DNA of 35,427 nt from NCBI GenBank assembly GCA_947571655.1, contig CANOYR010000003.1, positions 67,408 to 102,834 on the forward strand. Reading direction: 5' to 3'. This document shows positions 1 to 6,293 of this stretch, one piece after another. Origin of the DNA: an uncultured Caryophanales bacterium. GTDB lineage: Bacteria > Bacillota_I > Bacilli_A > RF39 > UBA660. Made by a program: the position numbers and the translations under genes. The first letter of the stretch is position 1; each line of letters starts with the position of its first letter. The notes beneath the pieces are model-generated. The model was not told the origin of the DNA and searched no databases. It saw nothing but the letters and a program-made list of their open reading frames with translations.

Positions 1-40
1 TATCCAAAGGTCATCGGTTCAAATCCGATCCCCGCAACCA
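1..40 (+). tRNA. 3' part of a tRNA (identity uncertain), cut by window edge
   Basis: Only the 3' half is present. A T-arm is clear: stem ATCGG/CCGAT (13-17/25-29) around the loop TTCAAAT. It is followed by a 7-nt acceptor strand CCCCGCA, discriminator A and an encoded CCA tail (38-40). The anticodon itself falls at or before base 1. If the variable loop is 4 nt, base 1 would be position 36 (T), so the codon would begin with A, but this is not decisive. It is the first member of the left tRNA cluster. Confidence 0.85.
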
Positions 41-231
41 AAATGTATATTACTAGGGTGTAGTTAACTCGGTGTAATAGAATGACTTACAATTTGTCAT
101 GTAAAGGTTAGTTTTTTACCGCAAACTAAATTGCGTGTTAGGATTTTCACGAGAGATAAATCAAAAAAACATTAGACTAAACTGGTCTAGCTTCAGTATA
201 GTGATTATTTATAATTTCTATACTGATATAT
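41..231 (+). other. tRNA spacer with several hairpins, no gene recognised
   Basis: This is the gap between the partial tRNA and tRNA-Glu. The start (about 56-113) resembles a tRNA 5' half, but no normal T-arm or CCA end follows. Visible hairpins include TTAGTTT/AAACTAA near 109-131 and a 9-bp stem TCAGTATAG/CTATACTGA near 193-227. It could be a decayed tRNA or a small structured RNA. No credible coding frame with a ribosome binding site was found. Confidence 0.4.
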
Positions 232-306
232 GCTCTGTTAGGCAAGAGGTTAAGCCATGCGACTTTCTATCGTATAACATCGGTTCGAATCCGATACAGA
301 GTACCA
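232..306 (+). tRNA. tRNA-Glu (TTC), CCA encoded
   Basis: The acceptor stem GCTCTGT/ACAGAGT (first pair G-U) and the T-arm ATCGG-TTCGAAT-CCGAT are intact. The anticodon stem TGCGA/TCGTA encloses the loop CTTTCTA, giving anticodon TTC. The D-stem has three clear pairs. Discriminator A and CCA are encoded at 303-306. Position 37 is T rather than the usual purine, which is odd and is shared with the phage tRNA-Asp. Confidence 0.88.
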
Positions 307-310
307 TATT

Positions 311-926
311 ATTAGTTCTTTGAAAAAAATAAATAAATGAACCGTATGAAAGACTATAATGCAATATAGTACGGATATTATCTTATTCTTATTAATTGTG
401 AGTGCGAATTTGCAATGGATTGAGTAGATATTGATGGTAACATTGATATTAGAACCTATAAAATGTAGGAAAAAAGACAGTAGTGGTTTATTATGAAATG
501 TTATAAGGTATAGAGGTCTAGTCGCCGATAATCATAACCGCCTATGGATAATAGGACGATAACTTATTAGTAATACTTAATTATGGTGATTAAGAGTGAA
601 AATAAGAATGCCAATAAATCGGTTTTGTAGTTGAAACATAGTGATATGTGTATAAGGCTAGTGCCTAGTTCAAGTAGCACAAATCTACAATTTTGGAAAT
701 GATTGAATTAAAAAAGATACTGACAAACGGAGTATAAAGATAATTTTCTAAAGTGTGTGAAAGATGTTGGTAACGAATCCAATATGGTCTTGGGCTTTAT
801 GCTAGGTATTAGAGGAAATAAGGTCGCACCTTATCAGGACTAATACTTGCCATTGACTGAATAATAATTGTTCATAATAAATTAGTGTGAGAAACACCAT
901 TTATTTATTGTTTTGAAAGAACTAAT
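311..926 (+). ncRNA. Giant structured RNA, ROOL/GOLLD-like candidate (~616 nt)
   Basis: The ends pair in two perfect helices: 311-321 with 916-926 (11 bp) and 328-339 with 898-909 (12 bp). The A-rich and T-rich strands between them can also pair, so the closing helix is nearly continuous over about 27 bp. Internal hairpins are dense: CCGTA...TACGG enclosing ACTATA/TATAGT (343-374), a 10-bp stem capped by GTAA (427-450), CCTAT/ATAGG (541-555), CTTAAT/ATTAAG (577-595), ACATA-GTGA-TATGT (635-650), and ATAAGGT-CGC-ACCTTAT (817-835) inside GTATTAG/CTAATAC. There is no coding frame. Known classes of this size that sit next to phage tRNAs are ROOL (about 580 nt) and GOLLD (about 800 nt), whose members form multimeric RNA cages. 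The class assignment here is inference from size, end pairing and tRNA context. The existence of a long folded RNA is directly visible. Confidence 0.78.
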
Positions 927-1028
927 AAATAATATATAACTGCTTCTCTATCCAGAATAGATGAAGCCCTAACATCGACTTTTGTCGATAGTTGTTGAGT
1001 TGATAACTTTATGTTATTGACTTTATAT

Positions 1029-1105
1029 TGGAAGTTAATTCAATTTGGTAGAAGCCTTGCTTTGGACGCAAGAGGTTGTCAGTTCGAATCTGGCACTTCC
1101 AACCA
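1029..1105 (+). tRNA. tRNA-Pro (TGG), CCA encoded
   Basis: The acceptor TGGAAGT/ACTTCCA pairs perfectly. The anticodon stem CTTGC/GCAAG carries the loop TTTGGAC, giving anticodon TGG. The T-arm GTCAG-TTCGAAT-CTGGC is normal with one G-U pair. Discriminator A and CCA close the gene. It follows the giant RNA by about 100 bases and precedes a second folded spacer. Confidence 0.93.
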
Positions 1106-1488
1106 TATTATTGTTTAAGAATTTTCTATTTATCTTGGCTAGAGCAAGCTTACGAACAAAATAGAGGTTGCAAATAACCATATATTTGAAAGATGGATTT
1201 GTGCGTAGCGGGTAAACGCATAGTATTTGATACTAATATCAAAAGCTCAAATAGGTTGAAAGTATCCTTTATCAAAACAAAAACGTATGGCGCTATTGCA
1301 TGCTATAAGCCCCCAGTGTGAGTTAGATATAAAAACATAAACTATCGGTGCGTTTTTGCAATCAAGTTTAATATGACCGTATGTTGTGAGAAATAGAATT
1401 GGTAAGCTATTTCAAGAATAACCAAATAAAAAAACTTGTAGGATGATTTTTTGGCTCGGGTTGTACCTTGAACAACTGGGGCTCATAC
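1106..1488 (+). ncRNA. Candidate second structured RNA between tRNA-Pro and tRNA-Ile
   Basis: This 383-base stretch has no coding frame but many hairpins. They include TGCGT/ACGCA (1202-1206/1216-1220), TTTGATA-CTAA-TATCAAA (1226-1243), a long-range 8-bp helix CAAAAACG (1278-1285) with CGTTTTTG (1351-1358), and GTTGT/ACAAC inside a longer GC-containing hairpin near 1452-1486. I see no single closing helix and none of the signature motifs of RNase P RNA or tmRNA. It could be a second tRNA-associated phage RNA of unknown class, or leader and processing structure for tRNA-Ile. Confidence 0.4.
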
Positions 1489-1565
1489 TGGCGAATAACT
1501 CAATTGGTTAGAGTTCCGAGCTTATATCTCGGCGGTTGTGGGTTCAAGTCCTACTTCGCCAACCA
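1489..1565 (+). tRNA. tRNA-Ile (TAT), CCA encoded
   Basis: The acceptor TGGCGAA/TTCGCCA is perfect. The anticodon stem CCGAG/CTCGG holds the loop CTTATAT, giving anticodon TAT, which reads AUA. The T-arm is GTGGG-TTCAAGT-CCTAC. Discriminator A and CCA are encoded. AUA is very common in this AT-rich phage, so carrying its own AUA reader is a sensible codon supplement. Confidence 0.93.
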
Positions 1566-1705
1566 TATAAATAAATATAATTTAATGAAATGATTAATTT
1601 TAAACCAAAGATTTATTTTAGTCCCTTTCTTATTACTATAGTTTAATTTAGTTTCCAAAGTTTAGAAAAAAATCTTTTATTAAAAAATATTTATTAAGAA
1701 AGCGA

Positions 1706-1728
1706 GGCACTGTAGAAGTGTCTTTTAT
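1706..1728 (+). terminator. Hairpin plus T-rich tract just before the RusA cluster
   Basis: The stem GGCACT/AGTGTC (1706-1711/1717-1722, one G-U pair) has the 5-nt loop GTAGA and is followed by TTTTATTAT. It lies about 14 bases before the start codon at 1742. It could end tRNA/ncRNA transcripts, attenuate the downstream cluster, or act as an RNA processing site. Confidence 0.5.
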
Positions 1729-1741
1729 TATAGGAGAATAT

Positions 1742-1933
1742 ATGAGTAGAACATATCATCATAGAAATAAACGTTGGTTAGTAAAAAATAGTTATTATAA
1801 AAAGTTACTCCATATATGGGGAGATGATTTTGGATCTAAAAAAGGAAAGAAGCGATTTTTAAATCAACAAGCAAGAATTAAACAGAAAAGAATAGATAAT
1901 AGAGAAATATGTAGGGAAATGAATGAAATTTAG
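1742..1933 (+). CDS. Small basic protein, unknown function
   Basis: This gene encodes 63 residues rich in Lys, Arg and His (MSRTYHHRNKRW at the N-terminus), with no recognised domain. The start at 1742 is chosen because AGGAGA lies 4-5 bases upstream; an upstream in-frame start at 1718 has no such site and lies in the hairpin. It is the first gene of the plus-strand cluster leading to the RusA gene, whose start it overlaps by 11 bases. The charge suggests nucleic-acid contact, but that is only inference. Confidence 0.7.
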   Translation: MSRTYHHRNKRWLVKNSYYKKLLHIWGDDFGSKKGKKRFLNQQARIKQKRIDNREICREMNEI

Positions 1934-2342
1934 TATAAAAATAAAACCGAAAGGAAAAGATCGTCCAAGATTTGTTCGTAGGGGTAATTATGTTCAAACA
2001 TATACAACAAAGACTACAAAAGATTACGAAGAAACCATAAAAAAAGCCTTTCTAAGTCAATATAAAGGACAATACGATAAAGATTACGATGGAACAATAA
2101 AAGTCGAAATATGGGCGTTTTTTGAGCCTCCTAAGAGTTATTCTAAAAAGAAAAGAATAGAACTTATTGATATGCCATACTTAAAGAAACCAGACTCTGA
2201 TAATATTGCGAAAGCAATCTGTGATTCATTAAATGGTGTAGCATGGAAAGACGATTCACAAATAAGTGATTTAATAGTTCATAAATACTATGATGAAGAA
2301 GATATGATAATAGTGGAGATAAAGTATGAAGATATTAAGTAA
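1923..2342 (+). CDS. rusA: RusA-family Holliday junction resolvase
   Basis: RusA-family proteins are dimeric endonucleases that cut four-way DNA junctions and, in phages, resolve recombination or replication intermediates before packaging. The 139-residue length is usual. The family pattern is clear: an N-terminal GKDRPRF segment (11-17) and the catalytic acidic block KKPDSDNIAK (88-97), with D91 and D93, then D101 and the WKDDSQI segment with D110/D111. These match the essential aspartates of RusA. It overlaps both neighbours, as expected for a co-transcribed operon gene. Assignment to the family is firm; activity is inferred from intact motifs. Confidence 0.93.
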   Translation: MKFSIKIKPKGKDRPRFVRRGNYVQTYTTKTTKDYEETIKKAFLSQYKGQYDKDYDGTIKVEIWAFFEPPKSYSKKKRIELIDMPYLKKPDSDNIAKAICDSLNGVAWKDDSQISDLIVHKYYDEEDMIIVEIKYEDIK

Positions 2343-2544
2343 TTGTTATAATTATATTCATAAAAGAATACAGGAAAGTATGGCAGGCTATGACACCTTT
2401 CATACCTTTAGAAAAAGTAAAAATGGGAAAAAGTTAGAACATAGAAAGGCAAGAAGAGTATTGAAACAAGAAAAATTCTATGAGGGATACGAAGAATTTT
2501 TAAGAGAAAACAGTAAGAGGATTTTGAATAATGAAAAAGAATAG
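2326..2544 (+). CDS. Small phage protein, unknown function
   Basis: This gene encodes 72 residues, highly charged and Lys/Arg/Glu-rich, with a predicted helical C-terminal half and no recognised motif. It begins inside the end of the RusA gene (17-base overlap) and overlaps the next gene by 14 bases, so it is probably translated by coupling. Confidence 0.65.
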   Translation: MKILSNCYNYIHKRIQESMAGYDTFHTFRKSKNGKKLEHRKARRVLKQEKFYEGYEEFLRENSKRILNNEKE

Positions 2545-2719
2545 AAAAGAATATAAAGATGGAAGTTGTTTTAAAACTTGGTGTAAATTTAAGAAGTCAA
2601 AATATCAAATAAAATTAGAATTAATTAATAAATATAGTTTGAAAAAGTTTTCGTCTATTAAAGAATATAATAAGTTTTTAGATGAAGAAACAGAAAAAAT
2701 ATATAGTTTACAAGGATAA
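2531..2719 (+). CDS. Small Lys-rich phage protein, unknown function
   Basis: This gene encodes 62 residues, basic in the N-terminal half (KKNRKEYKDG) and with a predicted helix after residue 25. No family was recognised. It starts within the preceding gene and ends two bases before the next ATG, so it belongs to the same compact operon. Confidence 0.62.
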   Translation: MKKNRKEYKDGSCFKTWCKFKKSKYQIKLELINKYSLKKFSSIKEYNKFLDEETEKIYSLQG

Positions 2720-2721
2720 TA

Positions 2722-2943
2722 ATGGGAAAAGATAGACAAGTTACATTTGTAAGAAGTAGAGCAGAGATTGTAGAGATGATGGAAAAGTTATATGGATTGA
2801 TGTTTCATAGTGAATTAGATCCAGCTAGAATTATTGTGATGACAGATACTTTAGAATGGGTAATATCTGATTCCAATTACTTAGAAGAACTGATTAATAA
2901 TTATACAAAGGAAGAAGAAAATGCCGAGAACTATTCGAAATAG
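2722..2943 (+). CDS. Small phage protein, unknown function
   Basis: This gene encodes 73 residues of acidic, mostly helical sequence with hydrophobic spacing (VEMMEKLYGLMF) and no recognised catalytic motif. The ribosome binding site AAGGA lies about 7 bases before ATG 2722. It overlaps the next gene by 23 bases. Confidence 0.65.
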   Translation: MGKDRQVTFVRSRAEIVEMMEKLYGLMFHSELDPARIIVMTDTLEWVISDSNYLEELINNYTKEEENAENYSK

Positions 2944-3148
2944 AACTTTTATAAATTTTGTTAATAAAAAGTATGGAAAAGAGTTAGAAAGACCATTACG
3001 AAGTCATATATTTCAATATTATGATGATTATGCTTGTTGGTTATTTTATAAAAAATGTAAAGAAGACTACGAAGAATATTATATAAGAGCTGAAGAAGAT
3101 TGGAAGGAATATTCAGATTTACAGACAGGGGCTGAAAAAGATGAGTAA
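2921..3148 (+). CDS. Small Tyr/Trp-rich phage protein, unknown function
   Basis: This gene encodes 75 residues with many aromatic residues (FQYYDDYACWLFYKK) and an acidic C-terminus. No domain was recognised. AAGGAAG lies upstream of ATG 2921. Its stop overlaps the start of the small terminase candidate by eight bases, linking the two genes in translation. Confidence 0.62.
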   Translation: MPRTIRNRTFINFVNKKYGKELERPLRSHIFQYYDDYACWLFYKKCKEDYEEYYIRAEEDWKEYSDLQTGAEKDE

Positions 3149-3800
3149 TGATATGAAAAAAGCACAAGCAAAAGTTAAGGAAAACAAAGATACTGAAAAA
3201 GTTTTGAATCATGAAATAGCTGAAAAAGTTTTTGAAGCTACAAAAGAACAATTACTTCCATCAATTCGCCAAAAAGCTGAAGAGGTTTCGTTATATCTTG
3301 AAAAAGTTTTAAAAGAAAAGGATGACAGAGGTCTAACAGCGACTAAAATATTGCCTTTGATAGCAAAAAGAAGTTTGACCGATACAGTTAATACGACAAA
3401 GACGTTTACACCACAAGAATTGGCTGTTGCCTTTAATATTTACGTTGATATGATAGACAAGATTAATAACTACACAAAATTCCCGCCAAACAAAGGCACC
3501 TTCTGCCAAATGTTAGGAATCAGTAGGGCTACTTATGATAATTATATGCAAGATCCGAGCAAAGCCGAAATTATGCGTATTATTGATGACTATATCACAA
3601 CGACTATTTTAACAAGTTCGCAAATAGGAGAATTGAAAGAGTTGTCAAGTATGTTCACTTTAAAGTCAAATCATGGTTTCGTAGAAGCAACTACTCCAAT
3701 TGTAATTAAGCATGAAAAGACAAAAGATATAGATGATATAAGAGCAAAAATAAATTCAATGAAAAATAAAACTATAGAGGCAGAGTATGAAGAAAAATGA
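3141..3800 (+). CDS. terS: Probable terminase small subunit (DNA-binding)
   Basis: The small terminase subunit recognises phage DNA and hands it to the large subunit for packaging. This 219-residue protein has a charged, helical N-terminus (1-60), then a helix-turn-helix-like segment (GTFCQMLGISRATYDNYM, about 119-136), followed by a helical oligomerisation-like region and a charged tail. The pattern of an HTH followed by DPSKAEI and a KSNHGFVE-like stretch resembles clostridial phage small terminases, but the match is from memory. It lies about 12 kb from the large subunit gene, which is unusual. It could instead be another DNA-binding regulator. Confidence 0.5.
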   Translation: MSNDMKKAQAKVKENKDTEKVLNHEIAEKVFEATKEQLLPSIRQKAEEVSLYLEKVLKEKDDRGLTATKILPLIAKRSLTDTVNTTKTFTPQELAVAFNIYVDMIDKINNYTKFPPNKGTFCQMLGISRATYDNYMQDPSKAEIMRIIDDYITTTILTSSQIGELKELSSMFTLKSNHGFVEATTPIVIKHEKTKDIDDIRAKINSMKNKTIEAEYEEK

Positions 3801-3960
3801 TGAAATTAAGCAAGTAGGAGATGGAAAGGGATTTGAAAGAATAAGGAGAGTTACTGGATATCTTGCTGGAGATGTATCTAGATTCAATAATGGGAAGAGA
3901 GCCGAAGAAAAAGACCGTGTAAAACATAGTTTCCAAACAAAAAAAGAAGATTACAAATAG
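3787..3960 (+). CDS. Stand-alone NrdD C-terminal-like domain protein
   Basis: This gene encodes 57 residues. The segment RRVTGYLAGDVSRFNNGKRA, followed by EEKDRVKH, resembles the C-terminal region of class III (anaerobic) ribonucleotide reductase NrdD. The cysteine pairs that bind zinc in full NrdD and the catalytic barrel are absent, so it cannot be a reductase by itself. Similar short proteins are often labelled anaerobic ribonucleotide reductase in Firmicutes and their phages. The start at 3787 overlaps the preceding gene by 14 bases, with a weak AGAGG site. The stop codon lies inside a terminator hairpin that closes the operon. Confidence 0.6.
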   Translation: MKKNDEIKQVGDGKGFERIRRVTGYLAGDVSRFNNGKRAEEKDRVKHSFQTKKEDYK

Positions 3961-3970
3961 TCTTCTTTTA
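3944..3970. terminator. Bidirectional terminator between converging operons
   Basis: The inverted repeat AAGAAGA/TCTTCTT (3944-3950/3961-3967) is flanked by A5 on the left and T-rich sequence on the right, so it can end transcription from both sides. It overlaps the stop codon of the NrdD-like gene and the 3' end of the minus-strand operon. A second inverted repeat, CTAGC/GCTAG, follows at about 3981-4012. Confidence 0.7.
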
Positions 3971-4033
3971 ATATTTTTTACTAGCTTTACAAAGTTCTAA
4001 CCAAAAGGCTAGTATTATAACAATTATATACAT
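3968..4033 (-). CDS. 21-residue hydrophobic micro-protein
   Basis: A short frame encodes 21 residues starting MYIIVIILAFWLEL, that is one membrane-length hydrophobic segment followed by a basic tail (KASKKY). It has a very good ribosome binding site (AAAGGAG, 8 bases before the ATG), located within the end of the recombinase gene. It is the last gene of the minus-strand operon. The size and composition resemble small membrane-active peptides, but no function is established. Confidence 0.5.
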   Translation of the reverse strand: MYIIVIILAFWLELCKASKKY

Positions 4034-4034
4034 T

Positions 4035-4823
4035 TTATTTCTCCTTTTCTAATATTTCTAATATTTCAGATATATTTTTGACATTATATTCTTCTCTTAT
4101 TTGCTTTAATTTTAAAGTTAATGATCCAATTGGATATCTTGTTTGTAAACATGCCTTACGATAGCCAATGTTTTCATTTATACATAATTTTAAAGTATTG
4201 ATAAGATTTTCTTTTGATGAATCTGTATTGGGAGATGGTCTTCCAGGAAAATTTCCCTTTAATTTTGCTTTTTTTAAACCGTCTTTGGTACTTCTTGAAA
4301 CCTCCTCGATTTTTTTACTAGCCACATAATTAATGGCATTAAAAACTATGTCTCGTACAAATTTATATTCAAGCGTAATAACTTCTTGTTTTTCGTTTGG
4401 TAATTTTGCACTTAGCATTGTATTATCTAAAATAATTGTGTTTATATTTTTATCAATTAAGAATTGCCATTCTTTTTTTGTATTGTCCCAATTTCTACCT
4501 AACCTATTTAATTCACTTACAACTATATAGTCATTTTCTCTCAAAAGATTATGCATTTCTTCATATTGTTTTCTTGTTGTCTTTTTTCCTGTATATTTAT
4601 CACAAAAAATATGATCTATATAAATTTTAATACCTTTTTTTTGCGCCCATTCATACAATTCAAGAATCTGTCTTCCAAAATCTTGGCTTTCTGTACTAAC
4701 CCTAATATATACATATAAATGACAATTATATAAGTTATAAAATTGATTTTCTTCTATAAAAATATCATTCATATTATTTTCGTTGATAAATTGCTTTATT
4801 TCTTCTATATATTCTTTATTCAT
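4035..4823 (-). CDS. Small serine recombinase (resolvase/invertase family)
   Basis: These enzymes cut and rejoin DNA at paired sites through a serine-DNA linkage, for integration, inversion or dimer resolution. The 262-residue protein has a 33-residue N-terminal extension, then the catalytic block YIRVSTESQ with R41 and nucleophile S43, and the second arginine pair in SELNRLGR (R107, R110). The hinge SRSTKDGLKKAKLKG is followed by a C-terminal helix-turn-helix-like segment (GYRKACLQTRYPIGSLTLK). All key residues are present. No crossover site or inverted repeat pair could be identified nearby. Its length fits resolvase/invertase or IS607-type enzymes rather than large serine integrases, and no partner transposase is present. 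Confidence 0.9.
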   Translation of the reverse strand: MNKEYIEEIKQFINENNMNDIFIEENQFYNLYNCHLYVYIRVSTESQDFGRQILELYEWAQKKGIKIYIDHIFCDKYTGKKTTRKQYEEMHNLLRENDYIVVSELNRLGRNWDNTKKEWQFLIDKNINTIILDNTMLSAKLPNEKQEVITLEYKFVRDIVFNAINYVASKKIEEVSRSTKDGLKKAKLKGNFPGRPSPNTDSSKENLINTLKLCINENIGYRKACLQTRYPIGSLTLKLKQIREEYNVKNISEILEILEKEK

Positions 4824-4841
4824 ATTTTATACTATTCCTTT

Positions 4842-5033
4842 CTAAAAATCTACTAGAACGATTTCTTCTTTAGGTATATTCCAAAACTTAACAATTTCGT
4901 TTTTTAAATCATCTATATCTTTAATCTTATATGTTGGAACGGATACGGAAGCAATAGAATCATCATTTATTGATTGAATAACATATTCTTCGCCTCCAGT
5001 GATTCGCATTCTTTTATTAATACTAAAAATCAT
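4842..5033 (-). CDS. Small protein, unknown function
   Basis: This gene encodes 63 residues with a likely alpha/beta fold: an N-terminal strand region (MIFSINKRMRITGGEEYVIQ) and a C-terminal helix then strand (FWNIPKEEIVLVDF). No family was recognised. It lies between the recombinase and a 178-residue unknown gene in the minus-strand operon, separated by 8-18 bases on either side. Confidence 0.7.
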   Translation of the reverse strand: MIFSINKRMRITGGEEYVIQSINDDSIASVSVPTYKIKDIDDLKNEIVKFWNIPKEEIVLVDF

Positions 5034-5042
5034 TTTTTACTC

Positions 5043-5579
5043 CTATCTATTAGCCCAATATCCACATACATGAACATTTTGACTATATTTTTTAAAATAT
5101 TTCTTTAATCGTTCTATATAATTATTTATAAATTCATCACAAATTTTATTGTATTCTTGTACTTCTTCATTTGTTAAATATCTTTTGAAATAATTCTTTT
5201 TGTTGTTGTATTCTAAATCTTGTAGATAGTCGCTAAAATAATTGATACTTAATACTGGTGATACTTGAATATCACTTGTACAATAATGTTTTATAAAATA
5301 TGGCTTTGTTTGTTCGCTATATTCTTCTATTTTGTGATATTCGCTAGTATAATTCATTTCGTTATACTTTAAGAACAATTTTTCTGTCAATTCTGGTATC
5401 TCATATTCATCGTCGAAATATAATGTTTTTGTTATGCTGGGTTTATTTTTAAAACTTAATACAAGCCCATCATCTGTTTTATAATATGTATAAGTTTTTA
5501 AATACCAATCAATCATATCTGATCTTTCTTGTTCATTTTCTAACATTGTTCTAACTTCTTTTAGTTCCATTTTTTTCAT
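5043..5579 (-). CDS. Unknown phage protein, Tyr/Asn/Lys-rich
   Basis: This gene encodes 178 residues without recognised domain, signal peptide or membrane segment. It is rich in Tyr, Glu and Lys and looks like a soluble cytoplasmic protein. The start is preceded by AGGTGAT on the minus strand. It sits directly downstream of SSB in the same operon, so a role in DNA metabolism is possible but unproven. Confidence 0.72.
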   Translation of the reverse strand: MKKMELKEVRTMLENEQERSDMIDWYLKTYTYYKTDDGLVLSFKNKPSITKTLYFDDEYEIPELTEKLFLKYNEMNYTSEYHKIEEYSEQTKPYFIKHYCTSDIQVSPVLSINYFSDYLQDLEYNNKKNYFKRYLTNEEVQEYNKICDEFINNYIERLKKYFKKYSQNVHVCGYWANR

Positions 5580-5611
5580 ATTATATCACCTAGATAGATG
5601 AGAGTAGAAAA

Positions 5612-5905
5612 CTACTCTTCATCTTCCTTTCTTGATGATAAGAATGTAACTTTTTCTGCTACTATAACAAGTTCGTTGTCACTTTCTAATTTTTGTAATC
5701 TTCCTTTGACTCCAATAATATCGTTAGTCTTGCAATATTCTTTTGTATTTTTTGCAATTGTTTCAAACAATCTTATTTCAATAAAATTGGTATCATATTC
5801 ACCATTCGCATTCTTAAATGCTTGTGAAACTGCTATGATAATATTTGTTCCTTTCTCACTTTCTTTGAATTCCTTAATTCTTCCTACTAATACTACTTGA
5901 TTCAT
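5612..5905 (-). CDS. ssb: Single-stranded DNA-binding protein (short SSB)
   Basis: SSB coats single-stranded DNA during replication and recombination. The 97-residue protein has the OB-fold opening MNQVVLVGRIKEF, the central FIEIRLFETIAKNTKEYCK segment and the NDIIGVKGRLQ strand typical of SSBs. It lacks the long linker and DDIPF-type tip of bacterial SSB and ends in an acidic RKEDEE tail, as in minimal phage SSBs. The start at 5905 is chosen over 5929 because GGAGGA precedes it with correct spacing. It is the first gene of the minus-strand operon, behind a strong promoter and a ~200-base structured leader. Confidence 0.9.
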   Translation of the reverse strand: MNQVVLVGRIKEFKESEKGTNIIIAVSQAFKNANGEYDTNFIEIRLFETIAKNTKEYCKTNDIIGVKGRLQKLESDNELVIVAEKVTFLSSRKEDEE

Positions 5906-6103
5906 TTTTTCTTTCCTCCATTTCGTCAAGTTCTACTTGACACTTTCTTTCTTTTTATTTTATAATGGAGTAGCAAAGGGACTCAGTGTTCTTTTGTCAC
6001 TGTATTAGAGTTTAAAAAGTTATGGCTTGGTCGTCTTTCTTTTTAACTCTTTTTTGTTTCTTTTACTATCCATTATGTAATAAATATCTTTCTTATTTAT
6101 TAC
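5906..6103 (-). promoter_or_regulatory. Structured 5' leader of the ssb operon
   Basis: Read on the minus strand, the region between the predicted transcription start and ssb has successive hairpins: GTAATAAATA/TATTTATTAC at the very 5' end (6077-6103), a 12-bp stem with one bulge pairing 6039-6050 with 6007-6019, a CAGTG/CACTG stem near 5983-6001, and GTCAAGT-AGA-ACTTGAC (5925-5941) just before the ribosome binding site. It may control SSB synthesis; no known riboswitch was recognised. Confidence 0.5.
6077..6103. promoter_or_regulatory. 10-bp inverted repeat at the minus-strand transcription start
   Basis: A perfect inverted repeat GTAATAAATA-N7-TATTTATTAC lies directly at and after the predicted start point of the minus-strand promoter. 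Its position fits a repressor operator or a 5'-end RNA hairpin that stabilises the message. Confidence 0.55.
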
Positions 6104-6109
6104 AATTAT

Positions 6110-6138
6110 ATTGTATCAAATTATAGATATATTGTCAA
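6110..6138 (-). promoter_or_regulatory. Sigma-A-type promoter for the ssb-recombinase operon
   Basis: On the minus strand, TTGACA (6133-6138) is followed after exactly 17 bases by TACAAT (6110-6115). This is a near-consensus housekeeping promoter and the strongest one seen in the window. It drives the SSB operon toward the left. Confidence 0.8.
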
Positions 6139-6293
6139 CACTTTTTATAACATTTTTTTATTTATTTTATATATGTTTTAATGTTATAAATACATTAATG
6201 TTTTGATGATTTTATTAATCTATTTTATTACCGTATTTATGCTTTATATTAGTCATATTACAGATTATTTTTTACATAGGATTATAACACTAT

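Noticed and set aside
135..323. 62-residue open frame across the first spacer and tRNA-Glu
   Set aside because: It overlaps a clear tRNA gene, starts in a hairpin region without ribosome binding site and has no protein-like composition.
311..926. CRISPR array or repeat cluster in the left non-coding region
   Set aside because: No regularly spaced direct repeats; the pattern is inverted pairing of a single long RNA.
1106..1488. RNase P RNA or tmRNA
   Set aside because: The diagnostic conserved motifs (such as GAGGAAAGTCC for RNase P, or a tRNA-Ala-like end for tmRNA) are absent.
2961..3251. 96-residue minus-strand frame
   Set aside because: It lies antisense to two plus-strand genes with good context and lacks its own signals.
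4035..4823. IS607-type insertion sequence
   Set aside because: No TnpB-like gene or element ends were found next to the recombinase.
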